This document shows positions 33,623 to 44,640 of a DNA stretch of 64,000 nucleotides, in pieces. The notes beneath the pieces were generated by a model that made no database searches, was not told the origin of the DNA, and saw only the letters and a program-made list of their open reading frames with translations. Made by a program: the position numbers and the translations under genes. The stretch is from NCBI GenBank assembly GCA_950295325.1, contig OX485803.1, positions 53,647,554-53,711,553 of the forward strand, given 5' to 3'. The stretch comes from Polytrichum commune. Lineage: Eukaryota > Streptophyta > Polytrichopsida > Polytrichales > Polytrichaceae. How positions within the stretch are numbered: position 1 is the first letter of the stretch; every line of letters begins with the position of its first letter.

Positions 33623-36600
33623 ATGGCGGACACAAGCTTGGCTACCCCCGGTACATACATCTCATGTCGATGCAGCTGTATTGATGTCGATGAGATAATA
33701 ATGGCCTCGATTTCTTACCTCTTCACATTCCCTTGTGTTCTTTCTTGCTTGCTTGTTGACAAGTTTTGCAGCTTGTAATGGCGGCGACGGTAGTAGTAGT
33801 ACTACTACAACTATTGCTAGATTCTTGTAACGGAAAGTTATAATGGTTTGTTTGCAAGTTTATTCTATTGTGGTAGCAGAATGTGACGATGTGTGCAAGA
33901 GAGCTTGAGTACTGTGCAGGGAGGAAGCAGCTGGTAATAATATCTAGGGCTGGAGGTCGAGGGTTTCATTGAAGAGCCTGAGAGAGAACTTGAGCGAAAA
34001 TGTCATCTTCTTTACAATTCTGCTTTAAATTTGACCTAGCATGAACTCTTGTCGGAGAATTTATGCTTGATGGTTGTTCCACAGCTCTGACCATAGTGTG
34101 TTTGTAAATCATAGCACATGATGTGTGGAGCGTCTGTGACATCTGGGGAGCTCTGGTCTAATTTAGAGACTTGTTGTTGTTTTTAAAAAAAATGTTTCTG
34201 AAAGTCATTCAGATCATAGAGCTTGATGATTTATGTGGTGAACAGTGAACCATGTGGTGCCTTTTCATCATTTCTTAGTAATCGAGATTATTCGATTACG
34301 GTAGCAGAATGTGATGATGTGTGCAAGAGAGCCGCCATGTGATATAATGTGATGAGAATGTGATTTGGTCTAATTTAGTGACTTTCTGATTTGTTAATCC
34401 TCATTCTTGAAAGTAAGGAGGGCGGATTTAGACCATAGAGCTTGATGATTCCTCTCAATGTTCACTCTTGAGAAAGAAGAGGTGCACAGAGGTGGTGAAC
34501 CATGTGGTACCTTTTTAAAAAAAGAAATTCTTAGCAATTGAGGTTTTCGATTACAGTAGCGGAATGTGATCAAGGGAGCTTGAATGCTGTGCGGGGAGCC
34601 AATAGTCATCTTCTTTACAATTTTTGGTTTGGAAGTTGACGTGTGGAAGTATCTGTGACATCATCACTTCATTCAAGCAGCTCCGGTATTATATTTAGTT
34701 ACCTGTTGATTTGTTAATCCTTATGTATGAAAGTAAGGAGGTTATTCAGGTCGTAGAGCTTGATGATTCTTTGCCATGTTCACTCTTGAGAAAAGGTGCA
34801 CAGAGGTGGTGAACTAAGTGGTATTTACCTTTTCATTATTGCTCGGAAGTCGAATGAGAACTAACAATAGAAGATGTCTGACATCGTGGTGTGCTGAAAT
34901 TGCAGAAATTCTTACCGCGGTCATGAATGGGGGTAAGAAAGATGGAGGGCGTACGAATTCAAAGCAGCAAAAGACGAAGGTCTCTGCTGCAGCGAAGAAA
35001 GGAGGAAGAAAGACAGCAGCAGCAGCAGCAGCGGAGGATGATGAGTACCAGGTGGTCGTGGCTTCAAGCAACAAGAAGCGCAAGTCACTGGGTACAACCG
35101 AGGCTAATGACGAAGAGGAGGCACCTCCTTCCACAAGGGCAAGGCCCAAGCGAGCTGCGGCAGCCTCCAATTTCAAGGAGAAAGCGTGTGACATAGAGGC
35201 ACAGTACGTCACACCAAAAGCAGAGAAGATGTCAATGCTGGAGCAAGAGGCTTTGGTATTGACTTCACAAGAGAAAGATGAGGCCAGGGTACTAATAGAC
35301 TTTTCTCTTCATGACGAAGATGGCGGGCCTTTATTATTTGAGGTTGTGGGAAGCCAGGATGTGTATATCACAGGCCTGATGCTACCCAAAAACTCAAATC
35401 TCGACAAGGAGAAAGCTATCTTATGTGAGGGCATGGGACCCATTTTGGAATGGGGCATCGAAGGGTATGATGAAGGGGAGCCTGTAGTGTCCATATCAAC
35501 AAGCCTGGCGGATTACGTTTGCCTCAAACCCACAGCGAAATATAAAAAATATTTCAATCTGTTGTATGAGAAGGCGGTGGTATGTGTGGAGGTTTATAGA
35601 GCACTAAGCCCTTCGACTGGAGGGGAGCCTGATTTGGGCTTGAATGATTTGTATGCACGTGTGGCAAGGTCATTGCGCAGTGGAAAGCATGCCTCATTCT
35701 CGCAGTTTTTTACTCGTGACTACTTGATTGAGCAGGGTGGGTTCATAGCTGGGCAACTCAAAGCATTGGATGCTGATGCACAAGATAAGGACCAGCTCTT
35801 TAGTGGGTTACCGGCCATTGAAGCTCTTGAAAATGATTGTGCAAAGCGGACAACAAGTATTCCCTCTGAAGTGTTTGGGAGACCGGGTACCTTGAAAATT
35901 CAGGAGCCAGGTTCTGGCAACAGAAGTAACGGTTCTCAGTCGGAGAGAGTGGAACCAGACAACTGTGATGCAGATGAGAAGTTGGCTCGTCATCTTCAGG
36001 AAATTGAGAATCGGAATTTAGCAAGCAGGTATGGTGAATTTGCCCAAAAGGTTGCAGTTGCAACGGTGAGCATTTTTCATTCGTTGTCAGATTGTTGTTA
36101 GAACATATGGTTACAGTATGCCTAAGTACTTGCTATGGTGCAAATATTTGGGCTGCAGACAAGCTAAGATGCAACCAGCCGGAAAACGGAAAGTCTACAT
36201 TAAGATCAATGAGGATGAGATTGCCGCTGACTACCCCCTACCTGCCTTCTACAAAGCTGAGGAAGAGGAAACAGATGAATATATCCTTTTTGATGATGAC
36301 AATGCTCATCTGGCGCCAGAGGAACTTCCCCGGCGAATGCTTCATGACTGGGCGCTCTACAATACTGACTCCCGACTGGTTTCTTTAGAGTTACTCCCTA
36401 TGCTTGCAGGTTCTTCATCTAACTAAGTCATGAGGCGCTGATTTCCCACTCTCTAGCTTTCTTTGCGTCGTACGGAAGGAGGCTCTATCAAGTTGTCATC
36501 ATAAGTCGAGCATTTTTAGGAGTGAATGATCCCGAGAAATATACTCCTATATTCTGCACAATTGCATCACATCAGTGTTGACTTGATTCAATTTTTTGAC

Positions 36601-39600
36601 AGGACACAAGATACTTGACAAAGCGTGTGGTCTAATCTTTTGATTGTATTTTTAGTGTACTTGTTTGCATGCATCCCAGAGTGCTTTGTTGAGGATTGCA
36701 CTGACTCCTGAACTGTCAACTTGCCCACAGGTGTTGAGATGGATGTTGAAATATTTGGATCAGGCATGATGACTGAGGACGATGGTAGTGCCTTCAACTT
36801 GGAGGACGAGGCTGAGCATGGGAGCCATGTTGCAGCTGGAAGCTCCAGTTCCATTTCAAATGGAGCAGCTCACAGTAGTGGAGATCCTCCTCAAGGCATA
36901 CGGCTATTTCTGAGTGCTATCAAGGAGTGGATGATCGAGTTTGGAGCAAATATGATTTTTATCTCCATTCGGACTGATGGGGCTTGGTACAGGCTTGGGA
37001 AACCATCTAGTCAGTATTTGCCTTGGTACTCCCCAATCTTGAGAACTGCACGCTTGGCAATTAAGATTATCACAATGCTGAAGCATGAGCAGCGTGTGTC
37101 ACGGTTGTCGTTCACCGACATTCTGAAGCGGCTGACAGAGCAACTGAAGGATGATCCTAAATTCAATTTAATGAAAATTGCAGATGTGGAGAGGTACTTA
37201 GTAGTCCATGGGCAGATTATATTGCAGCAATTTGCAGAGTATCCTGATGAACAAATTCGTCGAAGTGCATTCGTCTCAGGCCTTACGACCAAGATGGAAC
37301 AAAAGCATCACACAAAGATGGTTGTAAGTAAGAAGACCTTGATCAGGAAGGGTCGCAATTTGAATCCCCGTGCTCATTTACAGCCTGATGCCAGGAAGAG
37401 TAAACCAATGCGTGCCACCACAACGAAACTTGTGAACCGCATCTGGAGTAATTATTATACCAGATTCAGTTTGACTGGAGAACTGGCTAGTGAAGTCAAA
37501 GAGGAACCTGAAGCAGAGCAACAAGAAGTCGAGGTAGAAGAAGAGGCAGTCGAAGAAGAAAGCGAAGGGGAGGAAGATACAACCCTTCTCAATCCTAGGT
37601 CCCACCAAGGGAAAAGACAACTCAGACAATCGCAATCCTCAGAGAAGGTTCAAAAGGAGTTCACCTGGGTTGGTAGCCCTGGTGGTAAACAAACCTCAGG
37701 AGGTGAGGCCGTGTATAAGAAGGCACTTTTAAATGGGGAAGAAATCGCAGTAGGTGGCACTGTCCTTGTCCAAGTGGATGAAGATGATCAGGAAGATGAG
37801 CAGCTGCTCTCAATTGTACTTGTTGAGTATCTCTATCAATCACGGTATGGCAATCCAATGCTCCATGGCCGGGTATTAGTCAGGGCTGGGGACACATTGT
37901 TGGGAAATGCAGGTGATGAGCGTGAAGTGTTCCTGAGTAACCAGTGTGTCGACGTAGAAATTGCTGGGGCCAGAAGAGTAGTTGTGCAAATGAAGAGGCG
38001 GCCTGAGGGCTACACTCATAGGAAAGCTAATGCAGCTGCTGATGAGGCTGAACGAGAGAGAGCTGGAGAAATAGCCTCAAAGGGGCTACCTAAGGAGTAC
38101 TACTGCCGGGTGACATATGAGGCTGAGAGGGGAGCATTTTTGAGTCTTCCTACTCAGGGTTTGGCAGTTGGAGATGGCACATGCAAGGCTTGCACCCTCA
38201 GAAAAGAGGAAGAGGAATCTAAAACATGCAAGCTCTTGGACGATGGCGGGTTTAAGCTGGAGGGTGTGGAATATAGGATAGGTGATCACCTTTATGTAGA
38301 CCCAAGTTTGTTCAAGTCTTTGGAGAACAAGGACGAGCCAGAGGCAGAAGTTATTTTCAAAGGTGGCCGAAATAAAGGACTTCGACCGTTTGCTATTTGC
38401 CAGCTATTAAGTGTTCAGAAAACAAAGAAGAACATACTGTCTACCAGCTTGAGTGTGCAAAGGTTCTACAGACCGGACGATTTTGGAACCCACAGAGGAT
38501 ATATTGCAGATATTCATGAGGTATATATTTCCACCAGATATCTGTCGGTCCAGTAATGCAAAGAGAGGCAAAAGAGATAGATGTGCTGCTTCAATTTGAT
38601 GCTTTAATTGAGGTCTCCCTCATCTCACTTCCATGGTTTGTATGAAAACTCTAGCTTGTCTCTCTTTGTGATAGCTCATCTCATGACTGCCTGCTGCCAT
38701 TTTCTTACGAATAGTTTTTAGCATCTTACTCTTTCAACCCATCCTCTCTGAAGAAGATATGTTCACCTTGAAATCTGATACTCACACGCATGGCTTTGAT
38801 CAGCTTCTTCCAGCATAGAAGAGTTTCTCTGTAGCTGATGAGGTTTCGCTCAAATCTAGTGGCAACAACTAGTCATATTAACGGTGCTATCCACTTGCAT
38901 CTGATATATTGCATCTCGAATTTCTTGTGCTAGGTCTATTATAGTGATGATACAGCAACTCTGGAGATTAGTGATGTCAAGGGACGGTGTGAAGTGCTGC
39001 GGCCATCTCCAGTTCTTGACACTGCTGTCAAGGCTGCAGTTAGCCATGTCTTCTTTTGCAGCCGTTATTGTGATCCCAAAAATGGGACTGTCAAGCAGGT
39101 GGGTGATTTCAGCTTTCTGGACCAGACTCAAGTATATGTGCAGTCAAAGCCTAATTTGTGATCCCTAAAGTGATTCCTTCTGAAGAGAGCTGATGCAGAA
39201 ATTGAGAAAGACCTTGATCAGTCATTCAAGTCATTCTTGGAAGTCCTCTCTGTCCTTCTGATAATTAGCCTAAGTTTATAAAGCAGTGTTAATTAATGTC
39301 CATCTGGTAACTTCCAAGACTTGAGGCACTTATACTTATTCAGAACATAAAAGTGAATTTGTTGTAGCTTATTGTCATTTCATCTATAGGCTGCATTTTT
39401 GTTTCCCATGTCATCAATCTTGAAGTATGAAGTCTCATGCAAACTTCTCTGAGGCTATCTGTGGTTTTAACAATGTGTGCAGCTACCAGCAAACGTGAAG
39501 CTTGGTTCTTACTCTAGGCTTACTGACAACAACACAAGTAACAGCGCAGTGGCAGAACTGAAAGCCAAGGCCAAGGGGAAAGGCAAAGCTGTTGAGGAAG

Positions 39601-42600
39601 ATCAACCAACTGTATGCAATGGTGTTGACAACCATGAAAACCGCCTTTCTACTCTTGATATCTTTGCTGGATGTGGAGGCCTTTCAGAAGGGCTACACCA
39701 AGCAGGTTAGTCTGTCATATTTTCATTGTTGAATAAGTCTATGGTACTACAGTGTAGTTGTTCTTGTCACAAGGGTGACCACAAATTTCTCAACTCGCAG
39801 TCTCTGGGCAGATTCTCTCTCATTCAACTAAATCTTACATCAAGTATTCACTTTTGTAAAGATACTTTCTCCTCTATACATAGGGTTGCAGAGTAGGTAG
39901 AAGGAACATTGTAGCTGAATGCAGATTTTGGCTGCAATCATAACAGATAACTGATCTGAATATTCAGTGGTTAAACAGATAATTGATTGTCAAACAACTG
40001 GGAGTCCATCTCCTGAATCTAGTTATGGAGGATACAAGTACTGCTTGGTATAAAACCTTGAGAACAACTAACTGCTATACACATTGGAACTCCTCAATCA
40101 TCTGCAACAGACTAATGCTGTAAGTAGTAGAGGACTCGGAAGAAAATTTGAATGATGGGAGTCCTGATACACAACACAACTGATACAAGAATCAATTGGA
40201 TATACTATTTAATTTATTTTTGTCGCATTGTCTGTCATGTTGCCAATCCTGTAGCAAGCTTTGGTAATAGCTGAGGTCGAGTTGATCAGAGCTGTGCATC
40301 AACACAGTAGTCTATTTTGATATTGAAGGGTTATTTTTCAGGCATTTATTTCATGATGACCCTTAGAGTTGTCTGCCAGGAATCCTTTTGCTAATATGCC
40401 ATTTAGCTTAAAATGGCAAAATTTCTGCACAATGTTCTTCGTTTTGAGGTGCTGAAATTGGGTTCAAATCTTATAAATTTTTTATTGTCTCTGCAGAGGT
40501 TACCGTAACCAAGTGGGCTATCGAATATGAAAGTCCTGCAGCTGACGCTTTTAAACTGAATCATCCAAACACTGAAGTGTTTTGTGAGAACTGCAATGTC
40601 ATTCTCAGGTGCAAAGACAACCATCTTGTTTGGGTAAAGAGTGTCTTGATTTGAACTTCGTAGAGTTCAAATCATGGACTTGAAGAAACTCATGTTTATC
40701 TACAGATCAACTTGTTGATTTGAAACATGTCTTGAATGCTGGGAGCTTTACAAATGCCTCCGATCTGTGTTTGTACTGGCAGTCTGACAATCTGTGTTTG
40801 CACTGGCAGGTCCATCATGGACAGAGGTGGGGATTCTGATGATTGCTTATCCACACCTGAGGCAGAAGAGATGGCAGCGAAGCTCAGCTTGGAGAAGAGA
40901 AATGCCCTACCCAAACAGGGCGAGGTTGATTTCATAAATGGGGGACCTCCCTGTCAGGTACTTTCCTTAGTATTTTACCTGTATATAAGATATATTGTGC
41001 AAAGTGTACCTGCACTACAAAATCGTACCATATAAATAAGGTATGTTGTGCGAAGAACATTTTCATATCAAATTTATATACTTGGCTGGGGTGCAGGGTT
41101 TCTCGGGGATGAACAGATTCAACACTGGTGCATGGAGCAAAGTGCAGTGTGAGATGATTTTGGGATTTCTATCTTACGCGGAGTACTTTCGCCCTCGTTA
41201 TTTTCTGCTTGAAAACGTTCGTAACTTCGTCTCATTCAACAAGGGCCAAACATTTCGGCTCACTGTTGCCACCCTTCTGGAAATGGGCTACCAGGTATTG
41301 CAATCTACCAGATTCTTGGTCTAACCTAAGACAAGTCCTTCTGCTGATTAGCTTAAACCACTGGGAACTTTGAAGCTAATATCTGTATCTTGTGATTCTC
41401 TTATCCATGTATCCGTTCAGAAAGCCTAAGTACTGTCAGAACTACTGTCAGAAGATTGCTTTCATATCTGAAATCCACAAATACCCTGTAGTTTAACTTG
41501 ATAGATTGTTGCCAGAAGCTAGTGGACAATGATGGCAGGCTTGCCTTTCGAGCATGATAAAGGTTGCATTACAGGAGCATTAGGCACAGGGATAAGTCTC
41601 CTTACTAGGTTGGGCCTGAACTTTTCTTTTTTCTTTTTTCCAGGTACGATTTGGCGTTCTTCAAGCCGGCAATTATGGTGTGTCTCAGTCTCGCAAGCGG
41701 GCATTTATATGGGCTGCTGCTCCTGATGAAATACTACCCGAGTGGCCTGAACCAATGCATGTCTTCGCCAGTTCTCAGTTGAAGATTAGTTTGCCTGGGG
41801 GTCTCTCTTATGCAGCTGTTCGTGATGCTGGAAAGGGTGCTCCACTTAGAGCAATGACTGTCAAGGACACAATTTATGATCTACCTCCTGTCGTGAATGG
41901 TGCTTCCAAGGAAGAGATCAAGGTCTTCACAGTCTCCTTTATGTTACTACTTGTCCTGAAGTGTGCATGTTCTTCTGGGATGTGCAAGTTGATTATAACA
42001 CTCCAAAATTGTACTTTATGGAATGACATGAACATCTATCCTAGTCAATATATGAAGCTCATGCTGTAACATGCGACCAAGTTTGGTCTTTGTATGGGTC
42101 ATCCTAGAGATCTTGTGCTGGTTGAAACCAAATGGACCACATTGAAGCTGACCTAAAATTGGCGTTGGTTGATGCAGTATAGCGACCCACCTGTGTCATG
42201 GTTCCAGAAGCAGATTCGTGGTCAGGAAACCACTCTAATCGATCACATTGCAAAAGAGATGAATGAATTGAATCTTGAACGCTGCAAACGAATTCCCAAG
42301 TACCCAGGTGCCGATTGGCGCACACTCCCCGACATTAAGGTACTTCACTGAGTTTGTCTGTATGCCACTAGGACAATATTGATCTGTTGTAACTCACCTG
42401 GACTAGTAGATATTGCATCTCATTCCTCTAAGCATGTCTGAAGCTGTATGTACATCCTAACATGATTGCTGCAAAGTGGTGAAGTTGGTGGGAAAATGAG
42501 TTACCTTGAGCATCTTTCTTGTGTTGCATGACGCAAGTCGAGTGGATCATTAACTACACCTTGTTTATTTCAGCCTGCTATCCAGGATTCTGTATAATGA

Positions 42601-43204
42601 AGCTTGGAAACAGATCTTTGATATGATGTTTGTTTCTACTCTTGGAATGCATGGCTTGGATTCACAGCACTTATTTTTTCCTGGTGCAGATAAAACTATC
42701 AACAGGTCAATCAGTTGATTTGATCCCTTGGTGCTTGCCAAACACAGCTGAACGCCATAACCAGTGGAAGGGATTGTTTGGGCGGCTGGACTGGGAGGGC
42801 AACTTCCCTACTTCAGTTACTGATCCACAACCCATGGGAAAAGTGGGCATGTGCTTTCACCCAGAGCAAGATCGCATTGTGTCAGTCCGTGAGTGTGCCC
42901 GTTCACAGGTATGAATTTTCCTACTTTCAGTAAAATGAAAACTGTGTCCTTGTTTTGTAGGTCGATGGTGCCTGGCTTTGAGTTTTAAATTTGAAGGAGA
43001 TTTGGGTTCCCATTGCTTTTTGAGGGGGAGGGATTTCTGATGTTTTGATGTTTCTTGAATCTGCAGGGCTTCCCAGATAGTTACAAATTCTCTGGAAATA
43101 TCCAATCCAAGCATCGGCAGATTGGAAATGCTGTACCACCTCCACTTGCACGTGCTTTAGGACAAATGCTGAAGAAGGCAATTCAGACAAACAGAGCAGG
43201 CTAG
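33623..43204 (+). CDS. MET1: DNA (cytosine-5)-methyltransferase, MET1/DNMT1 class
   Basis: This is the maintenance CG methyltransferase acting on hemimethylated DNA after replication. Exons: 33623-33650, 34906-36028, 36159-36409, 36731-38520, 38934-39098, 39483-39705, 40497-40608, 40810-40957, 41097-41294, 41644-41922, 42178-42339, 42690-42908, 43067-43204. They join in one frame to 1611 aa (Arabidopsis 1534). Order: lysine- and alanine-rich N-terminus, first RFTS domain, second RFTS (after [10 protein letters not shown]), acidic linker, two BAH domains (about 800-920 and 970-1110), a KG-rich linker ([10 protein letters not shown]), and the catalytic domain. Motifs: LDIFAGCGG (about 1177), PPCQ (1277-1280, nucleophile Cys1279), ENV (1319-1321), QSRKR and [12 protein letters not shown] (about 1583-1594). 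Exon 1 (28 nt) is the least certain; without it translation could begin at ATG 34923. Exon 10 uses a weak donor, GTCTTC. A duplicated acceptor precedes exon 8. Confidence 0.92.
33860..34905 (+). repeat. Degenerate tandem repeats in MET1 intron 1
   Basis: At least three decayed units. GTAGCAGAATGTGA.GATGTGTGCAAGAGAG recurs near 33869 and 34301, with a shorter form at 34555. GAGCTTGATGAT recurs at 34219, 34438 and 34756, the last two followed by TGTTCACTCTTGAGAAA, GGTGCACAGAGGTGGTGAAC and a GTGGTA..CTTTT tail. Spacing is about 220-430 bp. It lies between the tiny first coding exon and the long second exon, so it could be intronic or alternative 5' leader. Confidence 0.65.
40763..40809 (+). repeat. 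27-bp duplication of the MET1 exon 8 splice acceptor
   Basis: ATCTGTGTTTGTACTGGCAG (40763-40782) is repeated 27 bp later as ATCTGTGTTTGCACTGGCAG (40790-40809), one base different. The second AG gives the conserved join (ILR-S). The first AG, 27 nt upstream, stays in frame without a stop and would add nine residues (SLTICVCTG) between the NCNVILR and DDC segments of the catalytic domain. Confidence 0.85.
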
Positions 43205-44640
43205 GCGCTTGAGGCTAAAGCCCATCACCTACCTCTCAAATGTGAACTTCACATGGTAAGATCTACGATGCAGTTGACAACCATGGATAACGAGGTAATC
43301 AGGTAGCCAGCCAAGTGATAAAAGAGTGTAATTATATTTACAAGCACCTCAAGGTACCAGGTGCTTACTCACCCAGTCTACTCGTATTAGTTTGAGGGCA
43401 TGTCTGTCAGAACATGATTTTGATAGATTATTTGAAACCAGTAGAACACATCATGAGATTCTCTACTACAAAAAGTGTTGAAGTTTAAACATTAGTAACT
43501 CCATCCCATTGATGAAGTCAAGTGATCTTTGCTGTGATCATGGAGCAGGGTGTGCTCAATTGTTCGAGTTTACTCAGATTACTACTGTTAGAAGGATTTA
43601 TCAACATGATCCTCTTCCTTTATGTCACATCCCCCAGCATGGGGAGGAGGTAGGAGGAGGTAGAATCTCTGCTTTTGCTACACCCTCAGCATAGACCAAA
43701 AATTCTCATGATAATGGAGATGACAGATTGAAACTGTCCGGAAGTGTCTACAGAGTGGGTGTCTGTCTTACTTCGGTATTCTGGGTGTGGGTTTACTCAC
43801 ATTTGTTGATCCAAATCTGCTTTTTCAAAGATATTGTCAAATTACTTAACAATGACTGCATTCACTATTGGCTTTGGATCAACTTGACAAACTATCACAG
43901 TGACATTTATGGGCAAGTCTTAACCTACCTTGCACCAAATGTGGAGGTAGAGCCTAGATGTCTGATGCTCCTATTAAGTGTTTTGGCACAATTATTGCAT
44001 CTGAAAATGAAAGGTTGCTGGAGCAGTTAGAATTACATGTTTTGGTATGCCTATGCAAACATTGCCCCGCTTATAATTTGCTTAAGATATTGGTGTGGTG
44101 TATCAAATGCCTTGCAGTGGTTTTGAATCACATTTTCATCAAGAAACCTAGAAGACTGGCACCACAAATACACGAAATCTTCTGAAATTGCAATTTACAC
44201 TACTCAGCCTTCGCATTATCCTCCCATCTTCACTGAGCACAGCAAACATTGCTATTTGTGTTTGAGCTGCAATGTTAGATCCATGTAGTGGGGCTCGCAA
44301 ACTAGGGGATTGTGCACTGCAGAAAGAGAATGGCCCAGCCTCTGATGTGTCAATGGGAGGCCTTAAGTCATGAAGGCTGGAGCTTCATTGTCATGTCTTA
44401 CTCATGCCTCTAAGAAAACTTTTAATTACTTTGTATCTTGCTTAGCAGATCTTTCCATGTGATTTGCAGTGATGTTTTGCTTCTGGTGCTCTTATCCTGC
44501 CAGAGCTAGATTTCTGTCTTGCTCTTTAAGCTAGGCCCCGACTAATTCACCTGAGGTCTACAGTGAATGAGTCTACAGTGGACCCTTGTTTTTGTGAAAT
44601 GAGCCGTGAGATCCTTGGGGGCAATTAAGGGTCAATTCAC
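43205..44640 (+). other. MET1 3' flank
   Basis: This is the expected 3' UTR and downstream region. Frames at 43.73-44.19 kb are short and partly initiated at non-ATG codons, with no domain. No second gene is supported. Confidence 0.45.

Noticed and set aside
34818-34922. N-terminal extension of the MET1 exon 2 frame upstream of 34906
   Set aside because: The longest frame begins at GTG and runs through repeated intron sequence; an AG acceptor at 34904-34905 gives a better in-frame model.
36029-36101. Continuation of MET1 exon 2 to 36065 or beyond
   Set aside because: Donors at 36051 and 36066 are out of phase with the next conserved segment; CAG/GTATGG at 36028 joins in frame to QAKMQ.
4838-43204. 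Functional gene cluster or operon
   Set aside because: RH29, FRA8 and MET1 act in unrelated pathways, have separate promoters and are kilobases apart.
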